Assembly: GCA_046294265.1 (NCBI GenBank)
Contig: JBKBKC010000003.1
Span: forward strand, 62,001-126,000
Reading direction: 5' to 3'
Length of the DNA: 64,000 bases
Source: JBKBKC01 sp046294265
GTDB taxonomy: Bacteria > Pseudomonadota > Alphaproteobacteria > Rhodobacterales > Rhodobacteraceae
This document shows positions 1 to 7,940 of the stretch, piece after piece. The translations under genes and the position numbers were made by a program. Under the pieces are notes generated by a model, which had not been told where the DNA came from, ran no database searches, and was given only the letters and a program-made list of their open reading frames with translations. Every line of letters begins with the position of its first letter. Within the stretch, counting starts at the first letter, position 1.

Positions 1-538
1 GCCGGACATAGGTGTCATCGGAAATGACCGGCGGAAACGCCCCCCATCGCGCGCGGCCCTCCGCATTCACGCAAAAGAATCCGAAACCCGGCGCCGGCCC
101 GACCACAAAGGGAAGGCGGGCCCAGAACCGCGCGTAGAGCCGCGTCACCGCGCTGCGGGCGTGCGCGATGACCGGTCGGCCCGTCGCATAGCGGGGCGCG
201 GGCGTGTCGAGGGCCAGCGCGATCTGGGCCATCAGGCCCGGCGAGACGCGCACATCGGCATCCAGATAGGCGCGCGCGTCCCCCATCGCCGCTGCGTCGC
301 CCGCATTCAGCGCGCCGATCTTGCCGCCCGTCGCCAGATCGACCACCACCAGCCGCCATCCCGCCGCCTCGGCGCGCGTCCGCATCCCGCGCGCCCGGTC
401 TGCGGTGTCATCCGTGCAGCCGTTCGCCACCACCACCACCTCGGCCCCGCCCGGCACCGGGTCGGAGGCCAGAAGCGCGATCAGGCAGGGGCCGATCTCG
501 GCGGCCTCGTTCGCGGCGGGAATGATGACGCTCAGCAT
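1..538 (-). CDS. Glycosyltransferase family 2 protein (C-terminus beyond window edge)
   Basis: This reads as a GT-A fold family 2 glycosyltransferase, which transfers a sugar from a nucleotide donor. The frame opens with MLSVIIPAANEAAEIG, the usual first strand and loop of GT2 enzymes, then a VVVANGCTDDTAD stretch, then GGKIGALNAG and a DxD-type metal site in YLDADVRV. About 179 residues are visible and the C-terminal part lies outside the window. The ATG overlaps the stop of the upstream gene (ATGCTGA), so the two are translationally coupled. Donor and acceptor cannot be told. Its coupling to SGNH and glycosidase-like proteins suggests work on an extracellular or envelope glycan; that is inference. 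Confidence 0.85.
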   Translation of the reverse strand, partial: MLSVIIPAANEAAEIGPCLIALLASDPVPGGAEVVVVANGCTDDTADRARGMRTRAEAAGWRLVVVDLATGGKIGALNAGDAAAMGDARAYLDADVRVSPGLMAQIALALDTPAPRYATGRPVIAHARSAVTRLYARFWARLPFVVGPAPGFGFFCVNAEGRARWGAFPPVISDDTYVR

Positions 539-3198
539 CCCGGGCATCCGCGCGCAAGGGCACGCCAGCGGGGATTGTCGTCGCCCAGATGCCGCAGTGC
601 ACCCCAGCTGCCCCATTTCGAAGGCACCTCGACATCGGTGAAGGCGTTGAAGGGCGCGTCCGTGAGCCTCCCCCATCCTGACTGCAGACGGGCATAAAGC
701 TCGCCCATCTCCGGGGCATAGTTCAGCGCATGAAAGAATGCGGTCAGTTCCGCATCCTCCACTGCTCCGCCGATTCCCACGACATGCGTGCCACCCTCAT
801 ACATCATCAGTTGCAGCCCCGCGGCCTGCGCCACGCGGGCATGATGCGGCAGCACGACGTCGAGCAGATGGGCCAGCGTATCCTCGGACTGCCCGGTGAC
901 GAACCCGCCTTCCAGTTCCGCCGCCGCGCGCGAAATTGCAAGATCATGGCGGTGTTCCGCCAGCCAGTCCTCGCGCGCCTGCCCGGTCAGGCCCTGCGCA
1001 TCGGCCTGCAGCGCCGCCGCGCGCAGGCTTTCGGTCAGCCAGCGGCGCACCACCGGCACCCGCTCGGGCGTGCCGAGGGCGGCGGCGAAATAGCCGGTCA
1101 CGGCATAGGCGTCAAAGGCAGTGGCGGGGGCGGGCGCCCCCTCGGCCACCAGCAGGGGGGCGTTCAGAACCTGGTCCTCCAGCCCCGGCCAGCCGGTCTG
1201 GCTGGAGATAACGCGCACCAGCCGGGTGCTTGCCTGTGGGCCGAACGCCTCGGTCCAGATGCCCGCGACCTGCACGGCGCGCAGGGCGTAATACTGCACC
1301 CAGCTGTTCGCCTCGCCCCAGCGGGCGCGGCCCATGTCATCGGCCCAGCGGGCCTGATCGAAGGCCCAGTTCCATACCTCGTTGGAAAACTCCACATGCG
1401 CGCGCAGCCCGGGGGCAAGCCCCGCCTGCGCCACCCCGGCCATTTCGCGCACCAGCGCATCCTCGGCGCGGTGGGGGATGGTGAACCACGGGTCGGCGCG
1501 CAGGTCATTGGCCAGCGCCACCATCACCTCCATCGGCACGCCCGCGCGCGCCCAGGTGAAGTCGCCGGGGCGGGGCCGGTCGGCGGCGTGTTCGAGCGTG
1601 GAATTGTTGGTCGCCATCCAGTCCATGAACCGCACCAGACGCACGCCCCGCAGCCGGGCGGTCCAGTCGGGATTGAACACCGCGCCCGACGCCAGCGCCG
1701 CCGCCCGGTCCTCGCGCACCAGCACCAGATCGCGGATCGGGTCTGCGGGGTCGATGGCCGCCAGCGTTACAATCACCGAGCCCGCGCCGGGGGTGTAGTC
1801 GAACGCGATCCGGCCGGGGCCATATTGGCGGTTGGTCGCGCGCCCCTCCAGCTGCAGGTCGCCCCGCCCCGCCCAGGTCAGCACATAGCGCCCGGCGGCG
1901 TGGCGGGCATTTTCCGGCAGGTCGGTCAGCACAAGCGTGGACAGGCCCGTGGCCCCCTCGGGCAGGCTGAGGGGCCAGCCCTGAGGGGTTATATTGCCAG
2001 CGCCCACAAGATCGGCGAATTCAAAGCCGCCCCATTGGCCGGGTCTGTGCCCGATCCAGGGGCGCGCGGTTTTCATCACGTTCAGGAAAGGCTGCTGCAC
2101 GGCCCAGTCCGTGACCCCCGACAGGCCGAAGCCGAGGTTGGGGTTGGTGATGCCGGGCAGGGCGGCGATGTCGGCGGCCGGGACAAGATCGGCCAGCACC
2201 TGCGGGGACACGGCAACCGGGGCTGGGGCAAGTGCGGGCGCAGGGGTCGCCTCGGGCATTGCTGGCGTAGCGGCGGGCAGCCGGTCCGGCGCGGTGGCGG
2301 GCGCAGGCGCGGGCATCGGGGCCGCCACCGGGGCAGGAAGAGGTGTGGTGGCGACGGGTGCTGTGGCGACGGGTGCTGCGGCAAGGCGAACCTCCTCTTC
2401 CGCGCGCCAGTCCGCCATCGTCTCGGCCACCACCCGCTGCATCGCCGCGGCCATGTCGTCGGGCACGACCGCTGCGCGGTTCAGCCAGTGGCGGGTCAGG
2501 CGGGCAGGAAACCCCTCGGGGCTGGTGCCGCTGATCGCTGCCACCTGCACAAGGGCGACAAGGTAGAGCCCCCTCCCGTTCGGATGGATGTCATCCGAAA
2601 ACAGATCGTCGATGCGCGTGAGGCCCGGCACCTTGCCCGCGTCGATGGCCCGCGCCATGCGCGCCATCGCCTGCCCCGCCGGGATCAGGCGGGCGGGCGG
2701 AGCGCCCTCGGGCCGTGCGGCATTCGCGGCCTCGACCAGCGACCACCAGACCGGCAGATCATCCGCCAGCCGGTCCGCCCAGGGCACGCCCGCCCCCGCA
2801 TCGCCCTCGATCACAGCACCCGGACCGCTGCGCAGGCTGTGCCATGTCTCGTAGACGAACACCCGCGCGCCCGGATTGGCCGCCCAGGCGAGGCCCGCCC
2901 ACTCGGCCACCGCTGCGGCACTCCCGCTCCATTCCACATGGTTTTCAAGCGGCAGCGCCTCGGTCAGAACCAGAACATCCGTCCCCCCGCGCGCCAGTTC
3001 GGCCGGGCCGTTCACGCCCTCTGCCTCGGCAGCGCGGCTTCGGTTGTAGGCGAGGGGGGCGCCGTTGATGACCTGCGCCACCACCTCGGCAGGTGCCCCG
3101 GCGTGGCCCAGACCTGCCTCGACCATGGCGGGCAGATCGGGGCCGACAAGACTGTGGCCCACCATCAGGATCTTGGCCAGAAATACGAACAGCGACAT
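532..3198 (-). CDS. Two-domain protein: SGNH-hydrolase-like N-terminus, glycosidase-like C-terminus
   Basis: An 888-residue protein of unknown specific function. Residues 1 to about 250 look like an SGNH hydrolase: GHS at 14-16 in the block I position and D202-x-x-H205 at the C-terminal catalytic position. An Ala/Pro-rich linker follows at about 270-335, including a 15-bp tandem duplication at 2348-2377. The remainder resembles a TIM-barrel glycosidase of clan GH-A: an Asn-Glu pair in SNEVWNW (E607, candidate acid/base) and a late Glu in MMYEGGTH (E801, candidate nucleophile). No clear signal peptide is visible. The next gene upstream is a paralogue of the N-terminal domain. Domain order is read from the sequence; the enzymatic roles are inference from motif positions. 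Confidence 0.6.
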   Translation of the reverse strand: MSLFVFLAKILMVGHSLVGPDLPAMVEAGLGHAGAPAEVVAQVINGAPLAYNRSRAAEAEGVNGPAELARGGTDVLVLTEALPLENHVEWSGSAAAVAEWAGLAWAANPGARVFVYETWHSLRSGPGAVIEGDAGAGVPWADRLADDLPVWWSLVEAANAARPEGAPPARLIPAGQAMARMARAIDAGKVPGLTRIDDLFSDDIHPNGRGLYLVALVQVAAISGTSPEGFPARLTRHWLNRAAVVPDDMAAAMQRVVAETMADWRAEEEVRLAAAPVATAPVATTPLPAPVAAPMPAPAPATAPDRLPAATPAMPEATPAPALAPAPVAVSPQVLADLVPAADIAALPGITNPNLGFGLSGVTDWAVQQPFLNVMKTARPWIGHRPGQWGGFEFADLVGAGNITPQGWPLSLPEGATGLSTLVLTDLPENARHAAGRYVLTWAGRGDLQLEGRATNRQYGPGRIAFDYTPGAGSVIVTLAAIDPADPIRDLVLVREDRAAALASGAVFNPDWTARLRGVRLVRFMDWMATNNSTLEHAADRPRPGDFTWARAGVPMEVMVALANDLRADPWFTIPHRAEDALVREMAGVAQAGLAPGLRAHVEFSNEVWNWAFDQARWADDMGRARWGEANSWVQYYALRAVQVAGIWTEAFGPQASTRLVRVISSQTGWPGLEDQVLNAPLLVAEGAPAPATAFDAYAVTGYFAAALGTPERVPVVRRWLTESLRAAALQADAQGLTGQAREDWLAEHRHDLAISRAAAELEGGFVTGQSEDTLAHLLDVVLPHHARVAQAAGLQLMMYEGGTHVVGIGGAVEDAELTAFFHALNYAPEMGELYARLQSGWGRLTDAPFNAFTDVEVPSKWGSWGALRHLGDDNPRWRALARGCPGC

Positions 3199-3204
3199 GC
3201 ACAG

Positions 3205-4161
3205 TTACCTTGTGACACCGGCCAGACGATAGCCCGTCACCATCCGCCACACCAGTCGCTGCATGGCGGCGGCGGCCTCGGGGCCCGGCGCTGTGGCGGG
3301 TGTCCCGTCGGCACGGAGCAGCGCATGGGGCAACCCCTCGGGGCTTTGGCCATAGAGCACCGCGACATGGGTGAGCGCCACGGCATAGGCCCCGATGTCG
3401 TTGAGGTGGATCGGGTCGGGCACCCCCTCGGGCGTGACTGCGAACAGATCCTGCCGCCGCGACAGGCCCGGCACCTCGCCCGCCTCGATGGCGCGCACCA
3501 GTGCCGCCATCACCTGCCCGGCGGGGATGACATGCACGGTGCCCACCCCCTTGCGCGCCATCGCCTGGCGCAAGAGCACCCCCTCCCACAGCGCGCCCCG
3601 GTCGGTGTCGATGCGCGCCAGCCACCCGGCAGGATCGTCCAGGCGGTGCCATGTCTCATAGAGATACACCCGCACATCGCGCCGCCCCCCACGCGCCGCC
3701 CGCGCCCAGTCGGCCAGCGCGCGCGCGCTGTCGTGCCAGCGGATCGCGTCGCGCAACTCGACCATCTCGGTCAGCACCACGGCATCGTAACCGCCCGAGG
3801 TCAGCGCCGCGCGCACCGGGCAGTGGCGGTCATGCGCGTTTTCCTCGGCAAAGCCCGGAACCTCGCCCCGCCAGTGCTGATCCAGCGACGCGCCCCATCC
3901 CAGTTGGCTGTGATAGCCATGCTCGGGGTATCCCGCCGCCGCAGCCAACTGCGCCACCATCGCGGGCATGTCTCGGCCCACGAGGCTATGGCCGAGGTGA
4001 TAGACCTGCATCGCCCGCCCCGGCGGCGGCAAAGGTTCGGAATAGCGCGCGGCAAAGGCCGCCTCATCCAGCGTCGAGGGGGCCGAGAGCGCGCGCCAGA
4101 TTGCCACGGCCGCCAGAACGGCTGCGCCTGCCGCTCCGATCCAAACAAATGGCCGCCGCAT
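3205..4161 (-). CDS. Membrane-anchored SGNH-hydrolase-like protein
   Basis: A 318-residue protein with an N-terminal hydrophobic segment (about residues 5-26) that should anchor it in the inner membrane or act as a signal. The body is a single SGNH-like domain: GHS at 57-59, a shared YLYETWH motif, an IPAGQ motif, and DPIHLND near the end as the catalytic Asp-x-x-His. It is clearly paralogous to the first 250 residues of the next gene, 7 bp downstream. I chose the ATG at 4161 because AAAGGTGG lies just upstream; an in-frame start at 4215 lacks such a site. SGNH enzymes include esterases and glycan O-acetyl hydrolases, but the substrate cannot be read here. Confidence 0.65.
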   Translation of the reverse strand: MRRPFVWIGAAGAAVLAAVAIWRALSAPSTLDEAAFAARYSEPLPPPGRAMQVYHLGHSLVGRDMPAMVAQLAAAAGYPEHGYHSQLGWGASLDQHWRGEVPGFAEENAHDRHCPVRAALTSGGYDAVVLTEMVELRDAIRWHDSARALADWARAARGGRRDVRVYLYETWHRLDDPAGWLARIDTDRGALWEGVLLRQAMARKGVGTVHVIPAGQVMAALVRAIEAGEVPGLSRRQDLFAVTPEGVPDPIHLNDIGAYAVALTHVAVLYGQSPEGLPHALLRADGTPATAPGPEAAAAMQRLVWRMVTGYRLAGVTR

Positions 4162-4271
4162 CCGCACCACCTTTCTCCGCGCGCACAATGTGCTATCCGG
4201 GGACGGGAATGCCAAGGTCGCGAACGGATAGGTGATCCGGCGGTGATCGGGCGGGTCGGGGCGGGGACAGC

Positions 4272-5321
4272 ATGGTGCATCTGTGGGTGCGGGCCGAACA
4301 GCGGCCCAACGAGGAACGGGTGGGCCTGATGCCCGAGGGGGCGGCGGCGCTGGTCGCCGCCGGATTGCGCGTGACGGTGGAGCGGTCGTCGGTGCGCGCG
4401 GTGCCCTTGCAGGGCTATATCGACGCGGGCTGCGAGGTGGCGCCCGAAAATGCCTGGCCCGAGGCGCCGCGCGACGCCATCATCTTTGGTCTGAAGGAAC
4501 TGCCCGAGGATGGCACCCCCCTGCCGCACCGCCACATCATGTTCGGCCATGCCTACAAGGGCCAGCCTGCCGGGCAGGTGCTGCTCGCACGGTTCGCGGC
4601 GGGTGGCGGGACGCTTTATGACCTGGAATATCTGGTGGACGCGGGCGGGCGTCGCGTGGCGGCCTTTGGCTATTGGGCGGGCTATGCCGGGGCGGCGGTC
4701 AGCCTGAAGGCTTGGGCTGCGCAGGCGCGGGGCGGCATCTGCGGGCCGGTGGGCACCTATGGGGGCCGCGCGGCGCTGCTGGAGGACCTCGCGCGCGATC
4801 TGGGCGACGCCTCGCGACCGAACGCAATCGTGATCGGCGCCCTGGGGCGGGTGGGCACGGGGGCGGCGGACCTCTGCGCCGCCATGGGGGTGCCGGTAAC
4901 CCGCTGGGACATGGCCGAAACCGCGCATGGCGGGCCGTTCCCCGAGGTTCTGGCGCATGGGATTTTCCTCAACTGCATCCTCGCGCGGCCCGGCTGTCCG
5001 GTGTTCGTGCCGGCCGATGCGGTGACGGCCCCCCGCTTGCTGCGGGTGATCGGCGACATCGCCTGCGATCCGACCTCGGATTTCTCGCCCGTCAAGGTCT
5101 ATGACCGGGCGACCGACTGGGCGGCGCCGGTGCGGCGGGTGCATGACGCGCCGGTGCTGGATGTGATGGCGATCGACAACCTGCCCTCGCTCTTGCCGGT
5201 GGAGTCGAGCGAGGATTACGCAGCGCAGCTGCTGCCGTCGCTGCTGACCCTGTCCGATCTGACGGGCGGAGTGTGGGCGCGCGCAGAGGCGTTTTTTTTG
5301 CGGAACATGTGGGACGGATGA
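4272..5321 (+). CDS. Saccharopine dehydrogenase, L-lysine-forming type (LYS1-like)
   Basis: A 349-residue protein of the alanine dehydrogenase/lysine-forming saccharopine dehydrogenase family, which interconverts lysine plus 2-oxoglutarate and saccharopine with NAD(H). Diagnostic stretches are the N-terminal RAEQRPNEERVGLMPEGAA, the FGHAYKGQ segment, the YDLEYLVD segment and a Rossmann region around VIGALGRVGTGAADLC. The length fits the fungal and bacterial LYS1-type enzymes. The second saccharopine enzyme follows 13 bp downstream, so the pair forms one operon. Alanine dehydrogenase is a less likely alternative given that partner. Confidence 0.82.
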   Translation: MVHLWVRAEQRPNEERVGLMPEGAAALVAAGLRVTVERSSVRAVPLQGYIDAGCEVAPENAWPEAPRDAIIFGLKELPEDGTPLPHRHIMFGHAYKGQPAGQVLLARFAAGGGTLYDLEYLVDAGGRRVAAFGYWAGYAGAAVSLKAWAAQARGGICGPVGTYGGRAALLEDLARDLGDASRPNAIVIGALGRVGTGAADLCAAMGVPVTRWDMAETAHGGPFPEVLAHGIFLNCILARPGCPVFVPADAVTAPRLLRVIGDIACDPTSDFSPVKVYDRATDWAAPVRRVHDAPVLDVMAIDNLPSLLPVESSEDYAAQLLPSLLTLSDLTGGVWARAEAFFLRNMWDG

Positions 5322-5334
5322 CGGAGGGCAAGGC

Positions 5335-6477
5335 ATGACCATCCATTGGTGCGGCACGGGGCTGTCCTCGGTGCCGGGGCTGCGGCGGCTTTTGGAGGCG
5401 GGGCATCAGGTGGCGGTGTGGAACCGCACGGTGGAGAAGGCGCGGGCAGAGGTGGGCGACCTGACGGGCGACATCCGCGCCTTTGACATGGAGGCGCTGC
5501 GGGCCGCCTTGCAACCGGGCGACCTGGCGGTGTCGATGCTGCCCGCCGACCGGCATGTGGAGATCGCGCGGGCCTGTCTGGCGCGCGGGGCGCATTTCGT
5601 GTCGTCCTCTTACGTCGCACCCGAGATGCGGGCGCTGGACGGCGCGTTCCGCGCGGCGGGGCTGGTGAGCCTGAACGAGGTGGGGCTGGATCCCGGCATC
5701 GACCATCTGATGGCGCATGATCTGGTGGCGGACTACCGCGCCAGTGCCGCGTTCGATGCGGGGAACGTGCTGTCCTTCACGTCCTATTGCGGTGGCATTC
5801 CGAAGGTGTCGAATGCATTCCGCTACAAGTTCTCCTGGTCGCCCCTGGGGGTGCTGAAAGCGCTGCGATCACCGTCGCGGTCAATCCGGCATTTCAACGA
5901 ATTGTCGGTGCGCAGGCCCTGGGAGGCGATCACGGGCTATGATGCACCCCTGCCGGTGCCCGAGACGTTCGAGGTCTATCCCAACCGCGATTCGCTGCCC
6001 TTCATCGCGGAGTATCGGTTCGATCCAGCCTGGAAGGTCCGCGATTTCGTGCGCGGCACGATCCGGCTGATGGGCTGGGCCGAGGCCTGGGCGCCGGTGT
6101 TTGCCGAGATCGAGGGGCTGGAAGGGGCTGCGGGCGAGGCGCGGTTGGCCGAGATGGCGGCGGCGTTCTGGCGCGACAATGCCTACGGCGAGGGTGAGCC
6201 CGACCGGGTGGTGCTGTTCGTGAGCCTGGCCGCCGAGCGGGACGGGAAGCCAGTGTTTCACCGCACCTGGGCGATGGATGCATGGGGCGATGCGCGGGGC
6301 ACGGCGATGGGGCGGCTGGTGTCGGGGCCGGTGGCGATGGCGGTCGAGGCGGTGCTGGCGCGCGCGGTGCCCGCAGGCGTGCAGGCGGCCCCGCACGATC
6401 CGCGGCTGGTGGGGCGATGGCTGGAAGGGGTGCAGACCCTGGCGCAGTATCTGGCGAAGGTGGATCATCTGGCCTGA
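5335..6477 (+). CDS. Saccharopine dehydrogenase, L-glutamate-forming type (LYS9-like)
   Basis: A 380-residue saccharopine dehydrogenase-family protein, expected to interconvert saccharopine with glutamate plus 2-aminoadipate semialdehyde. The N-terminus has a shortened dinucleotide loop (WCGTGLSSVPGLRRLLE), followed by the family core SSYVAPEMRALD and NEVGLDPGIDHLMA, which is characteristic of saccharopine reductases. It starts at an ATG with a GGAGGGCAAGGC site, 13 bp after the LYS1-like gene. Together the two would run lysine to aminoadipate semialdehyde as separate proteins, rather than the fused animal enzyme. Direction (degradation versus synthesis) cannot be decided from sequence; degradation is more likely in proteobacteria. 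Confidence 0.82.
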   Translation: MTIHWCGTGLSSVPGLRRLLEAGHQVAVWNRTVEKARAEVGDLTGDIRAFDMEALRAALQPGDLAVSMLPADRHVEIARACLARGAHFVSSSYVAPEMRALDGAFRAAGLVSLNEVGLDPGIDHLMAHDLVADYRASAAFDAGNVLSFTSYCGGIPKVSNAFRYKFSWSPLGVLKALRSPSRSIRHFNELSVRRPWEAITGYDAPLPVPETFEVYPNRDSLPFIAEYRFDPAWKVRDFVRGTIRLMGWAEAWAPVFAEIEGLEGAAGEARLAEMAAAFWRDNAYGEGEPDRVVLFVSLAAERDGKPVFHRTWAMDAWGDARGTAMGRLVSGPVAMAVEAVLARAVPAGVQAAPHDPRLVGRWLEGVQTLAQYLAKVDHLA

Positions 6478-6490
6478 GCGCTTACGGGGG

Positions 6491-6507
6491 CGTCCCGCAG
6501 TGGGACA
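6491..6507. repeat. Imperfect palindrome CGTCCCGC-A-GTGGGACA between convergent genes
   Basis: Eight-base arms around one base. It matches the perfect palindrome at 52534-52550 apart from two bases in the left arm. No T-run follows, so it is a poor terminator. Both copies sit in a gap between convergent genes and are followed by AT-richer sequence containing TTAACC. Confidence 0.5.
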
Positions 6508-6584
6508 CCCTTCGTTCTGAAAAATTTCAATGGTTTAACCGGTTCGCGTTTACCAAATCTTAGCAAAACGCGCCCCCGGCCGCC

Positions 6585-7328
6585 TTACCCCTGGCTGCGG
6601 CCGATCAGGCGATACCACATCCAGTCGGGCATGAACTGCCCCGCGCGGAAGAACAGGGAGAACAGGAAGGGGAAGCTGCGCTTGAAATGGTCCGAGCACA
6701 TCAGTTCGAACATCTCCTGCGCGGCCTCTTCGGGTTCCATGATGAAGGGCATCTTGAAATCGTTCTTCTCGGTCAGGCGGGTGCGGATGAAGCCGGGGTT
6801 GCCCACCTGCACCGTGATCCCGCTGCCGCGCAGGTCGGCATAGAGGCTTTCGGCCAGTGCCATGGTGCCCGCCTTGGAGGCCGAATAGCCGATGGCGCCT
6901 GGCAGTCCACGAAAGCCCGAGAGCGATCCGGTGATGACCACATGGCCCGCGTCGCGCGCCACCATCTGCGGCAGGGCGGCCCCGATCACCCGGACGCAGC
7001 CGGTGAGGTTCACATCGCACATCGCCTCGGCCTGATCGGCGTTCCAGTCCTGCGCGCGCATAGGCCAATAGACCCCGGCCACAAAGACCACGCCATCCAG
7101 ACGCCCCGCTGCCTCGGCCGCCGCCCGCACGGCGGCGCTGTCGGATACATCGCATGGCAAGGCGCTCGCACGACCGGGCATTGCTGCGACGGCCTCAGCC
7201 AGGCGATCCTCGGACCGCGCGGACAGGATGACCTCGGCGCCCGCCGCATTGATGTGCCGCGCGAGTGCCAGGCCCAGCCCCTCGGAGGCGCCGACGATCC
7301 AGTACCGCTTGCCTTGCCACTCTCTCAC
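6585..7328 (-). CDS. Short-chain dehydrogenase/reductase in the RpoE-type output operon
   Basis: A 247-residue classical SDR using NAD(P)(H). It shows the nucleotide-binding glycine motif VGASEGLGLAL near the N-terminus, a catalytic Ser in the VVITGSLSG strand and the Tyr-x-x-x-Lys pair in GYSASKAG. The substrate is unknown. It is the last gene of a five-gene minus-strand operon, and its ATG overlaps the stop of the DUF3833 gene by ATGA. The operon begins at an RpoE-type promoter facing rpoE-chrR, so induction by singlet oxygen is expected. R. sphaeroides has the same order next to rpoE, as I recall it (RSP1087-1091). Confidence 0.85.
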   Translation of the reverse strand: MREWQGKRYWIVGASEGLGLALARHINAAGAEVILSARSEDRLAEAVAAMPGRASALPCDVSDSAAVRAAAEAAGRLDGVVFVAGVYWPMRAQDWNADQAEAMCDVNLTGCVRVIGAALPQMVARDAGHVVITGSLSGFRGLPGAIGYSASKAGTMALAESLYADLRGSGITVQVGNPGFIRTRLTEKNDFKMPFIMEPEEAAQEMFELMCSDHFKRSFPFLFSLFFRAGQFMPDWMWYRLIGRSQG

Positions 7329-7936
7329 GCCGCCTCATCCTTTCGCATGTCCGACTTGTCCGACGCTGTGGCCACCGCCAAGGGCGCGGGCCGCATCGTC
7401 GCCACCAGTTCCGCCACCTTGATCCCGAACTTGCAGAACTGGCTGCGGTTCATGATGGTTCCGTTTTCCATCAGATACATCCAGTCTGTGACATCCAGAA
7501 CATGACCGCCCGCATCCTCGGCCAGACGGATGCGATAGTGCAGCACGATCCCTGGACCTTCAACCCGTCCGCGCCCTTCGCCCACCACATCGGGGGCGGT
7601 GGCGATGATGGTGCCGCCGGGCTCCATGCGCAGCGTCCACTGGCGGGCCTGCACCGCGCCGCTGTCGTAGCGGAACGATTCGGCCAGCGTGCCGGTGTCG
7701 CCATCCCAGTTGCCCTGCATGTCGGCCACAAAGCGCGAGGCGACGCGGCCGGTGGGGCCGTAGATGACGCCTTCGCACAGGATCGGGCCTGCAAGATGGC
7801 GGCGGGGGTCGATGGCCGGACCCTTGCCCGCCAGATCGGCGGGTTTCTGGGCGCGGAAGGACATCAGGCGCAGGGCCGCGAGGATCAGGGCAAGGGCCGT
7901 TGTGAGGCCGAGCAGAAAGGAAAGGAATGGGGTCAT
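7325..7936 (-). CDS. DUF3833 family protein
   Basis: A 203-residue protein with one N-terminal membrane segment (about residues 4-25) and then a beta-rich body of alternating strands, matching the DUF3833 family. Recognisable stretches are FVADMQGNWDGDTGTL, HYRIRLAEDAGG and DVTDWMYLMENGTIMNRSQF. No biochemical function is established for the family. Its body looks like a lipid-binding or lipocalin-like barrel, which would fit an operon acting on membrane lipids; that is inference. It overlaps the SDR by 4 bp and follows the transporter after 4 bp, so all are co-transcribed. Confidence 0.78.
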   Translation of the reverse strand: MTPFLSFLLGLTTALALILAALRLMSFRAQKPADLAGKGPAIDPRRHLAGPILCEGVIYGPTGRVASRFVADMQGNWDGDTGTLAESFRYDSGAVQARQWTLRMEPGGTIIATAPDVVGEGRGRVEGPGIVLHYRIRLAEDAGGHVLDVTDWMYLMENGTIMNRSQFCKFGIKVAELVATMRPAPLAVATASDKSDMRKDEAA

Positions 7937-7940
7937 CGGG

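Noticed and set aside
730..4329. A 1199-codon open frame on the plus strand opposite the SGNH genes
   Set aside because: It is rich in Arg, His, Gly and Pro with no family motifs, as expected for the mirror of GC-rich coding DNA. The minus-strand genes have real motifs and ribosome sites.
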